From Dioscorea cayenensis subsp. rotundata (Eukaryota > Streptophyta > Magnoliopsida > Dioscoreales > Dioscoreaceae): DNA of 64,000 nucleotides. A program made the position numbers and the translations under genes. Where the stretch lies: contig NC_052475.1 of assembly GCF_009730915.1 (NCBI RefSeq), positions 25,357,016 through 25,421,015 on the forward strand. Direction: 5' to 3'. Positions 47,643 through 60,400 of the stretch are shown here, piece by piece (position 1 is the first letter of the stretch; each line of letters starts with the position of its first letter). Below the pieces are notes generated by a model. The model saw only the letters and a list, made by a program, of their open reading frames with translations, searched no databases and had not been told where the DNA came from.

Positions 47643-48691
47643 AACCAGAGGTATCTTACAGCTTATTGGTTCCATTAATGTTCTAGAATTTGCGTGTGAA
47701 AATCCATTCAAATACAAGTGTAGGCATAGTTGCTGCAACTAAAGTTGTTCCATTAGTTAGTATTATTCATCATGTGTCATTTGTCAAATTTTTCTTCTTT
47801 AAATGGATAAACCATCAAATTCATTAAAGAGGTTAGTATATTTTTCTGATGCAGAAAGTTGTCTGCCTGTAGTGAAAGTAGTGACAGTTCAAATTTGAAA
47901 GAAAATAACCAGTTAGCAACATATATGATATCTTAAATTGCTCTTTTAATCATACTTTAGATTTAAGTAGGTCGTTTTGGATTGCAAAATTTAGTAGAAG
48001 GCTGTGCAAACACTAAGATTAATGTTGGATGGGTCTTCTCGGTCTACTCATGAAATAGATGGGACATAGGAAAATAGAAGGAAAAGCACCTGCTTTCATG
48101 TTTGGTCTAAGTTTTAGCCTTAACTCACAACACTGACCGTCCACCAACCAATTGGTATGGAATTGCTTTTTGGGTATGTTTGCTTTCATTCAGAGTAATC
48201 CTTCTCACAATAAACGTATTTCGTTTGCTCCATAAAATTCAATAATTTAGAGATGTCTAATTAGCTCAAATCAGTGTGTTAATAATATTTTTCTAAGATA
48301 TTCTGAATCAAAGTCCATGGTTCCTGAGAATAAATTATGAATTAATCCAATTGGCACATACATTGAATTGTGAGAGATGGTGATTCACACGTCTCATATG
48401 GATTCTCCACAAACAGCCACTAGACCCCACGGTGCCATTTAATCTTTTGAAAGTAGTCAAGAAAAGTAAAAGTTATCATGAGGCTTTATGTGCAAGGATT
48501 TACTAAATGATTAGACAGAAATTTAAAATGTAAATTTATTTTTCCACCAAAAGAAAATCAGAAAAAAAAAATGAAACAGAGCTTTATCCTGTCAAGAGGA
48601 TCATAATCCTCTACCAAGAATTGATGGATTACCACAGAAAACAATTCACTAATGAATAATTTGTTCTTATGATTAATAAGAGAGATAACAC

Positions 48692-48723
<32 letters not shown>

Positions 48724-48893
48724 AGAATTCCACAATTTCTCATGACTTAAACATTCCATGAAACAAAGCATCTAAATAGAAAAACCAGTTCATAATCAGA
48801 CACAGAGACACATATATATATTATAACAAAGAGGAGAAGGGACAAACAAATTGAAATAAAATAAAAGAAAGACCTATATAGTTTGGGGCTTGA
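47643..48893. other. Intergenic, 3' of the C2-GRAM gene
   Basis: No gene seen. (AAAG)n lies at 48692-48724. The stretch 48740-48893 is probably the 3' UTR of the minus-strand peptide gene. Confidence 0.5.
48692..48724. repeat. (AAAG)n microsatellite
   Basis: Tetranucleotide run of eight units. Confidence 0.92.
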
Positions 48894-49037
48894 TCAATGG
48901 TGGTGCACAACACAAACTCCACGGCGGCGTGGCCTATAGCAGAGAAGCATAAGCATGAGAGCTATGATAAGCGCAAGGAGGAGGCCGGTGATATTGGGAC
49001 CTTCATCTTCAGTCTCAGTGCAGCATACCTTTCCCAT
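48894..49037 (-). CDS. Conserved-looking 47-aa single-pass membrane peptide
   Basis: A short minus-strand frame, ATG at 49037 and TGA at 48894. The start MGKVCCTETEDEGPNITG is polar and acidic with a Cys pair. A hydrophobic helix LLLALIIALMLMLLCY follows, then a basic patch RPRRR and the tail GVCVVHHH. Negative before and positive after the helix suggests an N-out/C-in single-pass protein. I recall plant peptides of about 50 aa with the same plan (CCTxTEDEGPNITGLLLAL), but cannot verify this here. The surrounding 200 bp has a less AT-rich, gene-like composition, unlike the AT-rich DNA on both sides. It stands alone, with no overlap with other genes. Function unknown. Confidence 0.62.
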   Translation of the reverse strand: MGKVCCTETEDEGPNITGLLLALIIALMLMLLCYRPRRRGVCVVHHH

Positions 49038-49790
49038 TGAAGATGGTCAGTGATGGATGGGAAACACACCACTAACTTAGAAGCCTCTGTCAACCACCAC
49101 CACCACTACTTTCATTGTTTCATTACTAATTGTGACCCATTATTAGAGTTAGGACTAAGGAGCTTTATTTAATGCGCCAACTGCAGTAACATTTTTAGCT
49201 ATCAAGAGAGTATTTTAATATATATATATATATATATTAATACTCGGTATTATCAGTTTTAAATTTTTTATAAAAAGAACTTTGCTTTGCAACAAATAGT
49301 CGAGCTATTAAAGTATTTAATTTTTATATAAAAAAATAGAGTTTAATTTTCTCTCAAATTTTAGTTAAGTTATAAATTATAATATTACAATATGTATGTG
49401 TTTTGTATGGTTGGCGATATTATAAAAAAACTTTTTGAGTATTATCAATTTTAAATTTTTATAAAAGAAAGATTGCTTTTTTTTTGTGCTTCATAATTTG
49501 GTGAGTGTATATATGAGATGTAGAAAGCGTCCCTACAATGAAAAAAAAAAGTTAATATTTTATTATTACTCTCAAATGTCAGCGTTTGATCCGTGATTTA
49601 TCCAAGTTTTTAAAATATTAGCATACGATTTAAAATATAATTTTAATCATTCTATATAATTGTACACATGTGCACAATTATTGATTTGTTAAAAAAAATA
49701 TGAAAATATCTTACTGAATTATAAATAATAAAATAACTATGAAAATAATTCTTTTAAAACTCAAAAAACATTATATTTAGATATGTAATA
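49038..49790. other. Intergenic, AT-rich
   Basis: Promoter of the peptide gene plus AT-rich DNA; a TA run lies at 49218-49238. No gene seen. Confidence 0.5.
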
Positions 49791-49796
49791 TAACAA

Positions 49797-50010
49797 GGGG
49801 TTTAAAGTCTAGTGATATTGACTTCACTTCATAAAGAGTTGGCCTGAGATTTCAAAACCCTCAATTCAAATTTCTGATTATGTTTAGGGACTTGTAGCTT
49901 AAATCTCATGTCACCAAGTGAGGGTACATGGGTTAAACGATCAAATTTCGATCTATATACACACTCACTGTATACACGAGCTTGTGATATTTATCATATA
50001 TATAATTCTA
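49797..50010 (+). repeat. Candidate tRNA-derived SINE, family C (degenerate)
   Basis: A head with gtctagtgatattgactt (A-box-like) and gagatttcaaaaccct (a decayed B box, compare GAGTTCGAAACCC). A body with tcaccaagtgagggtaca and an A-run at 50020-50030 follows. One copy only, so family membership is inferred from the pol III-like layout. Confidence 0.4.
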
Positions 50011-50060
50011 AGTGAAATTTAAAAAAAAAAAACTTAAACCGCATTCATTAAAAACCCGAG

Positions 50061-51996
50061 TAAAGAGATCTCCAACCCAGCATTGGATTTGAAACAAATT
50101 GTCTCCAATCAAACGCCATTTTTTGCGCCAATTTTAATTTTATGCTAGATGGCGCGAGGATATATGCCACCCTGTAGCTATGCTATTTCAATTTAAATTT
50201 TATTTTTTTGTTTGTTTTCAATTTCAGTTTTGATTTTCTGTTTTTTAAATTTTTTTTTTATTTTATTTGTAATTTTGCTTTTTAATTTTTTTAAAAATTT
50301 ATATTTTTTATTTTATTTTTTTATTTTTTTGTTTTGATTTTCGGTTTTGGATTTTTGTTTTATTCTTTTTTAATTTTGCTTTTAATTTTTTAAATTTATA
50401 TTTTTTTATTTCTATTTTGATTTTCAGTTTTGATTTTCTATTTTTTAATTCTTTTTAAATTTTAGTTTTATTTCTTTACAATTTATATTTATAACTTTAT
50501 AATTTAATTAAATTAATAAGTTATAATTTAATTTTATATTTTTTAATTAATAAAGACATCAGATGTCACGAAGTTTATTTCCTCGCATTGTTGGGGCAGT
50601 TAAGAACCATAATAGTTACTTTCAACAACGATGGTCTTGGTCGAGGTGGGTTATCTACTTTGCAAAAAATTACTGCTGCTTTTCGAATGTTTGCATATGG
50701 TTTACCTGCTGATGCTACAGACGAATATATCAAAATTGGTGAATCAACTGCAATTGAAAGCTTCAAAAGATTTTGTCGAGCACTCGTAGAGATTTTCACT
50801 GACCAATATCTTAGATCACCTAATTCTAATGATATTGCAAGACTCTTATACATTGAAGAACAACGCGGCTTTCCAGGAATGTTAGGAAGTTTGGACTGTA
50901 TGCATTGGAAGTGGAAAAATTGTCCCACGACATGGGCTGGACAATATAGAGGAAGGTATGGATATCCAACCATTATTCTTGAAGCAGTAGTAGATTATGA
51001 TCTTTGGATATGGCATGCTTATTTTGGTATGCCAGGCACCAACAATGACATAAACGTTTTGGAGTCTTCTAATTTGCTCTCCAACCTAGCACAAGATATT
51101 GCTCCTCCTGCTCATTATATCATTCAAGGAAATGAATACAATTATGAGATATTATTTAGCTGATAACATATATCCAAAATGGTCTACTATTGTACAAACT
51201 ATTCATCAACCACGAACTCCGAAGAAAAAATATTTTGCAATGAGACAAGAAGCATGCCGAAAAGATGTTGAGAGAGCATTTGATGTTCTACAATCTCGTT
51301 TTGCAATTGTGGGAGGCGCCTTGCGCTTTTGGAGGAAAAATGGTTTACACGACATAATGACTGCATGCATTATAATGCACAACATGATAGTCGAGGATGA
51401 ACGAGATATCATTGCAGCAATCGTGGATGTAAGAGAAGTGACGACCCCAGTAGTTGAATTGGTACAAGATGAAGATGCTCGATTTGAACAATTTCTTGGT
51501 CCTTACAGGTAAATTAAGGACAAAGATGCTTATATTGCACTTTGCAATGCCTTGATTGAACATTTATGGTTGCGCTATACAAATAACGAAGATAATTAAA
51601 AACTTATGTGTTACTCTAGTTTCCAATAATGTGTCGTTTTTACCAATGGTGCTTGTTTGTATGTTATGTTTTTATTAAGTAATTAATGTAATATTTGTTT
51701 TTGTATTTGCATTTTTTAACCAATTGAATTTTATTTTATATTTAATAAGTATTTATAATAATTACAAAACTTAAAATCATATTTTAAATAATTCAATGGT
51801 TAAAAGTGGAAAAGATTTAAAGATGATTAAATTTGTGGATAGTATGAATATATAAATTGTGAAATATATTTTTAGAATATTCTATTTTAAAAGCTTAAAA
51901 AAATAGAGATGTTGATTTGGAGAAACTTTTACTCGTAGAAACTCTGATTTTTGAAAGTATCAAGACTAAATATAGAGCTTTTGGGATTTGGAGATC
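50061..51996 (+). mobile_element. PIF/Harbinger DNA transposon, decayed
   Basis: The boundaries are inferred from an imperfect terminal inverted repeat: gatctccaaccc near 50068 on the left and, read on the minus strand, gatctccaaatccc near 51996 on the right. Both are followed internally by further ctccaa motifs. The 3-bp target duplication could not be settled. The left third (50160-50560) is T-rich simple sequence. The transposase gene occupies 50563-51512. The second (Myb-like) gene of complete PIF/Harbinger elements is not present, so this is an internally reduced copy. Confidence 0.6.
50563..51512 (+). pseudogene. Harbinger-type DDE transposase (DDE_Tnp_4), two frame breaks
   Basis: Recognisable transposase text is spread over three frames: MSRSLFPRIVGAVKNH and SYFQQ (from 50563); then LQKITAAFRMFAYGLPADA, GFPGMLGSLDCMHWKWKNCP (first catalytic Asp) and GMPGTNNDINVLE (second Asp); then RYYLADNIYPKW, KDVERAFDVLQSRFA (region of the catalytic Glu) and ACIIMHNMIVEDERD, with a stop at 51512. 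Breaks lie near 50626-50634 and 51133-51142, both net +1. The N-terminal helix-turn-helix part and an earlier exon appear to be missing. The catalytic core is otherwise close to the family consensus as I remember it, so the copy is young in protein terms. Confidence 0.88.
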
Positions 51997-52462
51997 AAAC
52001 CTCGCTTGCTCTCTCACCACCTTTTCATTAACTATTTTTATTTGATTATTTTGCCCCAACAAAATTTTATTTAAAAGTTTTAAAAAAACAATAAAACTTC
52101 TTGTCCATGAGGTCACATTAAATTGTCACATTTAGCCGACAAAAACAAATAAATAAATAAATAAACTACAGGAACTTCGTTGATGTGGATTTTGGCATTT
52201 TGCTGATGTGCCAACTGCCAATAATAACTCTTTTGGCAGTCTCATCCCTCAATTGTGAGCCACCAAGTCATGGTTAACATTTTGGCTTGGTTTAGAAACC
52301 AAATTGTAATTTTTTTTCTCTTTTCTTTTTGTTTTTACTCAACACTGCAAATAGAAGTGGAAAAATTACTCCTAAAAATCACTTACATTAAGATTAAAAG
52401 TTCAACAGCTACCATGTTATTTCAATGACAAATTAATATTAAGTTGGACATAGAACATACAC
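51997..52462. other. Intergenic, 3' of the FRO gene
   Basis: Probably contains the 3' UTR of the minus-strand FRO gene near its right edge. No other gene seen. Confidence 0.5.
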
Positions 52463-55114
52463 CTACAGAGAGAAGTTAATTGAGTGAAAAGTAAATAAAT
52501 TCTCATGTTTTGTTCCTCCTGAATGTTTCTTTTTCCCATTAGTTTTGCAAAATGAGGCCACTGCTTGTTTCATAGACTCCGGGCCACATACAATAACACC
52601 AACTTCATCTTCACCTGTTTCTCTGGGCAACTCTGAAAGCACATCTGTAGACAAAATCATATTAGTTAGTGTTTTTAGAACATATTTACATGCTAAACTT
52701 GATGTTTCAATTAATTTGCAGGTCTGAAACCTCACTCACCAACCAAATTTGGTCTCTTTCCAAAATTTATTTCAATATCTTCTTGGCAATTCCTTATTTC
52801 CACATCTTGAATTTCTGAGGCTCTAACATTGCTCTGTGAATCATAACACATATCCTTCACTGACTTCCTCAACTTCAGTAAAGATGGTGGCCATGATGGT
52901 AACACTTGCAGCAATTATCAAGGAACATAATACTAGAAGATCATTAACCCATGAGGGTGCTTTGTCTTGTGATGCTCTCTTTCCTTGATGACCGAAAACT
53001 CGGTTCAACACAACAACACAAGCTAGAAATGTTAATGAGGACAATACAGTGACTGTAGCCTTCCACAATAAACTTTCAGGCCTGATTACATCTTCTTGAG
53101 ATGATTTTACATCCAAGATAACAGTCTTTACTTGACACATCTCATGAAGTATTTCTCTAGCTGTGGCAGAGTATTTCTCTTCTTGTGTAACAAAAATCTT
53201 TAACTCAAGTTGTCGAAACCCATCTAATTCATTGTACAAAAGTAATTCAGAAATTGGGGCCAACATACTCAGATCTTCTGACCTTTTTACTGTATAAATT
53301 AGCTGTATTTTCACAGCACAAGTATTTTTAGGACCAATTCTTTGAGCAACAATGTCTTGTAAAATACTCAAAAATGGTGTGATACCAGATCCTCCAGCAA
53401 TTAGTATTAAGCTGTCATATCTGTCAGAAAGCATAACGTCTATGTAAGTTCTCATGTTTTATGAGGAATTTCTGATTCTGAAAAATATTGCACATCTGTA
53501 CCTTTGGTAGGGAAAAGTTGCAGGTCCATATGGACCTTCAACTGCAACAGAGAGTTTCTTTTCATGATCATTATTTAACATTGCCTGAATCCGGTTGTAT
53601 ACTGAATCAGTCCAGTGTCCCTGGCATTTAATCAACACCGAGAGTTTGTCACCGTCGATGTTTGCACTTGAAGTTATGCTAAAAGGATGCCACTCAACTT
53701 TTGATATGCATGGTATCTTTAGAAATATGATACTTGTAGGGGTGTATTTCAATCCTGCATAAAAAACAGACAATGGTTTGAACCCACAAAAGTTTTTTTT
53801 TGGTTGTCCATTTGGAATGGATACATTAAAACTGTTGGCTCTATTTTGCAGGTAAAGGCTTACTAGGATGCTTTCGGAGAGTGAGTTCTACTGCTTTGCA
53901 TGTTAGTATGTTTGCTGAAATAATATCAACAGCTTTGCGATGACTGAATGAAACGCAAAATCTTATCGAGAGCAAAGAGGAGTACACCGGAGAATATTAA
54001 GTAGAAATGCCTGTCTCCAGCATGCAGCAGGAAAAACAAAAGGAAGACAACATATAAATGGTGGAATGAGTAGAACATAAGAAACTTCTTTTTTCTTATT
54101 TGAGGAAGAGATGTCATCCAAATAAAAAGGCCAACAACAAGTGTGATTGCACCAGCAGGATATACCCGTCCTGTTCTCTGCCATTTTGTTATCTACCAAT
54201 TGAAGTAGAACAGTTATATTATTAGTATACATGAAGCATGTCAAGCCAGTGGAAAGTAGAAGAAATTAATTTACCTCCTCTAAGAGGCTGTTTTTGGCCG
54301 CCAAACTGAACATGATAAACAGACCATGCAAAACAGAGAACATAATCAGTGTGTTTCCAATCCAAATATGGTATCTTACTGAAGCCTCAAACTGAATACC
54401 AAAGAGTCTGAACAAAGCCATCCCTCTGAGAACTGGCAATAACAAGACTGCAAGGCATGCTTCACTGAGTGAACCAAACCTCACACCTAACCTCATTACC
54501 TTCAGTTGCCATCTGAAATTAGATTCTGGTCAAATGGTCATCCAAATTCATAGGAAAGTTAAGGATTTTAGTGATTCTTGCACAAGCCTGCTCAGTTTCA
54601 TAGACTTTGAGGATGTCATACTCTTGAAGTCACTGGAGACATTACTGTAATATGTCCAAGCTAGGAGCAGAATGAAGATAGCCACAAAGATAAGCTCACC
54701 AATTGAAATTACTCCTACAGGACTTCTCACAATGAGTGGGTTAAATTTTCCCAGCCTGCTGAGCAATTCAATGAACCCATACCTGACCCTCCCCTTCCTT
54801 GCACCCATATGAATATGAACATAAACCATGGCAGCCACAGCCAAAAGAGGGAAACAGAATACTACTACATTAAAACCTGCAACAAAATAGAGGTAAAGAA
54901 TCAATAATACAAGATTTTTAAAAAAAAGAATGAAAATTAAAGCAGAAAAAGTACCAGAGGCTCCCAGAAAAGTAATGGTTGCCCAATCCTCTGCATCATG
55001 CCAGGAGCTTTTCCAGACATGGGTTGGTTTGAGAAACCAGAGGCAAAGCCAAGCTGCAAAAATGACAGTCATGGAGAACTTGAGGATGGAAACAAGCAGT
55101 GCTTTTGGCACCAT
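52463..55114 (-). CDS. FRO: Ferric reduction oxidase (FRO2-type), seven exons
   Basis: A membrane flavocytochrome that moves electrons from NADPH through FAD and two haems to ferric (or cupric) chelates. Minus-strand exons: 55114-54955, 54876-54584, 54512-54275, 54192-53864, 53754-53502, 53420-52740, 52644-52463; about 710 aa. Order: N-terminal helices (LLVSILKFSMTVIFAAWLCL); SPVGVISIGELIFVAIFILL; haem histidines in VRYHIWIGN, SVLHGLF, SFHHLYVV and FLLHAGD; FAD motif HPFSITSSA; EGPYGPA; NADPH motif ILIAGGSGITPF; two late helices; C-terminal VGVIVCGPESM and FHSINFSL. Net +1 frame changes occur near 53934-53936 and 52880-52882. The exon 2 donor also fits the family better if one T is surplus. 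Intron 1 (54954-54877, 78 nt) has no stop in frame. The ATG is the first in frame. Confidence 0.9.
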
Positions 55115-55177
55115 GACTGACTGGCTCACTGACTAGAGCTTTGTTTGTGATAAGATTATTTTGGAATGAGGCTACAC

Positions 55178-55190
55178 AATATATATAAAA
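55178..55190 (-). promoter_or_regulatory. TATA box of the FRO gene
   Basis: A TTTTTATATATATTG-type block on the minus strand about 65-75 nt upstream of the FRO ATG at 55114, a normal plant distance. Confidence 0.55.
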
Positions 55191-56160
55191 AGCATTCTCG
55201 TTATACTTGTACGGTTCTGACACGCATCAGTTACAGTAAAATGCTATAGAGATAGAGTTGACGGTGATGGTCTTCTTCGTGCGCACTAACAGAGATAGAG
55301 TTATTAGTGCTGGTCGTCCTCAAGTCTTCACTTGATTGAAGTCATTCATGTCCATTGTCAAAGAAAGGTGGTGAAAAATCACTAGCCATGTGTGGTATTT
55401 AGAGAGGATAAACATGATGATCAGAAACACTCACAAACACGGAAACACTCGCTCTTGTGGCTATTGCGACAAAATATGTAACCGTCTTGGTTGGCACAAA
55501 ATGTGATTTGATGGATTAAGCACCTTTGGTAGGTCCAATGTTAGCATGATCATCAGTGAACGAACCAAAGAACTTGAGTTTTTATTTAATAACAGAAGAG
55601 TTCTCCAGCTTAATTCTTTTTCCCCTCAGAGATATTGAAATTCAAAATAAAAATATATGATTGATTTTGATTAAAATCAAAATATCCGCACCTCGAGGTG
55701 TTTTTCACCAAGATCAAATACAGTCTTGTTTTTACGAGAACCAAATTTTCTAAGATTAATTTTAGTTGAACCGCTAGCATCAGTAAGTGAGCCAGTTGTG
55801 ACCCCTTTTGATGGTGCCTCCTTAGACTGTGTTATTCTGCATCATCCATCCCTTGGATGATTTTTTGTTCCCAACTTCTTTTTCTATTAGCTTTTTATCG
55901 GTTTTTTCTTTTTTGTCCCGCATTTCATTTCTAGTGACTTGGTTCCTTTTGTTTTGATGTTGTGTCCCTTTCTGTCCTTGTTTTTTATCTGTCTGATTGT
56001 CCCCACAACTTTGCAATGCATTTATGGATAATCCTTTTTCCAAAGCATGCATTAAAAAATCATTATTAAATATACCGTAATTTTGTTTTGACCAAATATT
56101 TGAAAAGAAATTAACCCCAAGAGTTCCCCAAATATTGCTGAGCCAGGTCTGGAGGCTAAC
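55191..56160. other. FRO upstream region and possible old coding relic
   Basis: The phrase agagatagagtt occurs twice (55240s and 55290s). On the minus strand 56052-55822 is an open Lys/Gln-rich frame (MHALEKGLSINALQSCGDNQ...), with neighbouring stretches of mixed composition. It looks like a worn protein-coding relic, perhaps from a retroelement, but I cannot assign a family. Confidence 0.25.
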
Positions 56161-57413
56161 TCTTCCAAAATACTACACTTCAAAAAAAAAATCCCTAAGA
56201 TGGATGAATATATAACTAAAAGGTGATCAACAAATTCTCTGCTGCATAAGATGGCCAGCAGCCTTTTGTCTTGAGTTATGTATGGTTTTTTTTAATATAT
56301 ATTTTTATACAATAATACGTTGATATAACTCTTGGGAAAAAGATATTTGGATTATAATTTAAGAAATTTATTAATATCTAATGGGCTTATGCATGAAATC
56401 AGGACAGCTCCCCTCTGTATTAGTTTTACTGGGCTTGCACGGGCCAGTCCATTCTTAGTGCTTTTTGTAATTTTTATTTTTTCTTGCGCAGAAGAAAAAT
56501 TTACAAATCGGTTATAAGAAGATATTGTGACAATGGTTTAAAAGGTTTGAAATTGAGAGATTTTTTTTATAGTTATTTTATTATGTTTCAATTAATATAA
56601 TATTATTTTTGTAAATTTATGTCAACTAATATTAAAATCTAATATCTTTTTTTATGTTGATAAAAATGTAATTTTATGTATTTCAACAAATAATAAGAAT
56701 GTAGAATATTTCACTTTACTATGCTTCCACATAAAAGTATTTCTAAATATATATTTATTGTTATTTTTGCATTTAGTTATACTCACCTTAGATAAATTAT
56801 AAGTGATTAAACATATAATTTTTTTTTAAAAAAAATATAAACTACATTTATTCAAATGATTAAACCAAAATATATATATAGATATATATATATATATATA
56901 TATATATGACGGGGGTGGACATGTTCGGTTTATGAATAATAAGCCCAAGCGTGACGAAAATAGTAGACTTATGAATCCACATATGAGAAATCGAGAAGCG
57001 CATCTCATTCCTCTTGTATGTCATAATATATTATATATTAAATACTATAATGTGAATTAATAACATATTGATATATTATATATTTTATGTAATATATCTA
57101 ATAGAAGTATACTTGTATTGTTCTCAAAAAAAATTATAAAATACAATTTTTATTTATTAAAAATATTATATATATGGAGAAAAAAAATTATATCCATCGG
57201 CAATTCTACTCAAGAATATTTATATATATGGCGCAAAAAAACTAATAAATCTGTAAAAATGTTGTAACATGTAAATAACTAAGAAAAAAAAAAGTAAATA
57301 TTATATCTTTTTAATAAAAAAAAACCTTACACCTGAAAGCTATTTTAAAAAGGAAAAAATTTAGAAAAACAAAACAGCGATATAAAATCTTCATACCTTA
57401 AAAAAATAAAATA

Positions 57414-57444
<31 letters not shown>

Positions 57445-60400
57445 CGCCTATATAGGTATACTCACAAATCAGAATGTTGACTCTCCCATAAATCAAACAT
57501 CAAAACATGAATGAAACTGCATCAATTCCAAGTCTATCAAATCATAAAAAAAGTGTAACTTTCATTTAGACTATAGAATTTCATGTGTGACTCTCATAAG
57601 TATTTTAATTATTTACATGACAGATTACATTCCAATATTAATTAGAAAAAACAACTTTTTAATGTAGAATAATTTTATTATAATCATTATCATTAATTGA
57701 GTTTAGATTTAATGAAGTTATAGATTAAAATTTGATTTATAAAACAACTTCAAACAACCAAACACATAAAGCTTTATAGTTTAGCCAAAACCAAAGCAAC
57801 AAGCAACAATTTTCAATCAATTGTCTCTATTATATATTTTTTTATTAATTACTTGGATGATATTTAGAATTTTTTTATCAATGTTTTAAATTTAGAGTTA
57901 AGTTTAGATTTTGCCATAAACATGAGAAAAGAAAATTTTAAATTCATATTTGATTATTATCATATGACTCATATCAATTTAAATCTTAACGTATGAGAAA
58001 CCAATAGTATAGTTATAATTTACTACAATATGTCAAAGGAGTCAAAAGTTTGAAATTTTGCTTTCATAATACTATTTTATCAGCATTGATTACACATTAT
58101 GTACTATGCTATAATATTTTTACTAGTCATGATATAGATTTATATAAAAAAAATATTATTTTTTATCAATTAAAATTATGTAACAGATTATATATATTTA
58201 GTGATTGTTATTTTTTAAATCATTATAATTGATGTATCTCTATCTGATTATTTTTTTAAAGTGAATTTGTTGCGTGTTATTAGAACAAAAAATTATAAAC
58301 AGCTGTGGGTCATTATAGGTACATAGTTTGTTATGATGGATACCATTAGCGCTTGCCAGCAACAAGGCTGGTACTATTTTGCAATCATTCCATAAAACGC
58401 ATCATTTTTAAGCTTAGAAGTTAGAACCAAAGCGCAAATATCTAGCTGTTTTCCAATTGTTATTATTTTTTCTTAATATATACTTGTATTTAAAATTTAT
58501 TGAAATTTTATTTAATGAACAAATATCTACGATCTGTATCAATTTTGATTATAAATGATGTGACCATGACCTGCACCTGCCTAAAGTGATTGATGGTTTC
58601 TACTTTAGACTTTATTTTTCCAAATAGTGATTCAAAAGTGTGCTCAGTTTTCAAAAATGGCCACAAAGACTAATCTATGGGAATATCCAACATGTTATTT
58701 AATTTAACTCAATGGATTCAAAATCTATGCTTATTTTCAACAAGAAAAACATTTTAAAAATTGCAAGTCTTCCATTGTTTTAATGTCATGAGAGCGAAGG
58801 TTGGTTAAACTTAGAAGTTAGAATATAATCATAGTAAACTATATATATAAAAATAATTTAAATCCATTAGTCAAAACTGAAAATTGCAACCAATTATTAT
58901 TATAATTTTTTTAGATAAATATGAAATAAACCACTGATTTATTGAAAAATTAAAAGACAACCTTATGAAATGAAAGCAATCTGAAAGACGCTCAGGAAAT
59001 GAAAAAGCGAAATATTACAAAGAAAAGAGCAAAAAGTATCTGAAAATAAACATTGAGACCGACGAAAGGCACCGATATGGTAACCAATTACTTCTCTACT
59101 TTGTCACCGATATGCACTTACTCCGCAATTGTTTTTGGGAAATTATAATTTTTTAAAAAAAGTTCATTTATTTATCTATTTATTTTGCCATATCCAATAA
59201 CCCAAAGTGGGGCAAGCATAAGAATGAGTATCCTTGCCAGTTGCCAATATGTTTGATATGGGACTCTTCGCGTACACCTGCACATCTTTTGCCTGCCAGA
59301 TGGGTCACCCCCACGTTGACATATTGATGCGTTTTAGACAACCTTGATCCAAATATGAAAATAATATATATGTATATATTTTATCAAAATAGATAAACTA
59401 TTATTTATAAAAATAAATGAACAACTAATACATTTTAAATAGAAAAATTATAGTAAAATAAAAGGATATGAATAAATTATCAGATTAACAAAAACAACAA
59501 AGAAATATTAAAAATAAATATAATAAGAAAAGACATAGAAAAAAGTGATACCGTGACGATTAATACAGGGGTATTATCCCTCTAAATAATATAACCTAGC
59601 AATGCTATAAAAAGAACTTAATCAAAACTATTATAGATTGTAGATTGTGGAATTCCAGAATCACTGATATATAACTTCAAAATCTCAAAACTTTTCTATA
59701 TAAGAAAATATTAATTTACAGTACTTAATAAAAAAAATGCGAGTATAATACATATACATCATAGACACACTCAAAAGCCTGGATAAAGATGAAGCTAGGG
59801 GGCAAAAACGCCTCCCAAAATAATTTAAAAAAAATAAAAATTTAAGCTGATCAAAACATAGATCTGTTTGAGGACGAGGGAGGGTGACGTCCATGAGAAC
59901 TAGCCAGCCTGGTTAAGTGCAAATTAATGTTTAGCTCCTTAATTTTTTAATTAAATTTGACCTCAACTAATTGAATCAACAATATTCATATATAACGCAT
60001 AGTTTGTGTTTCACTCCGGTTCAAAAGTTTTGAGGATTCCAAATTTTTTTTTGTGAAAAAATAGGTTGTTTGTTATTTTTCAAAGTACGGTTCTTGTAAA
60101 TTTTTTTAGCGTGCATATAATAGGTTTTTATTGTTTCATATATATGGTATCTGATTGAGTTATTAAACTTTAGGTATCAATAAACTATCATAATTAGTGT
60201 AGTTTTACATATTTGTCTCTTAAAAAACTCTTATGTAGTTGAAAATGTATTAGATTTTTAATTACAAGCAGTTGTAAATATTGGAGTTGAAAATCGCAGG
60301 AGAGTTAGGAGAGTCAAATCTAGTGATTAATTGACTGTATTTGAAAATACTGGATTTCAAAATTTTATATTTGTTTTGAAGGATTTGTAAATTTGAATTT

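Noticed and set aside
55822-56052. Lys/Gln-rich minus-strand frame as a gene
   Set aside because: Low-complexity composition, no domain and surrounded by stops in mixed relic-like DNA; kept only as a possible old relic.
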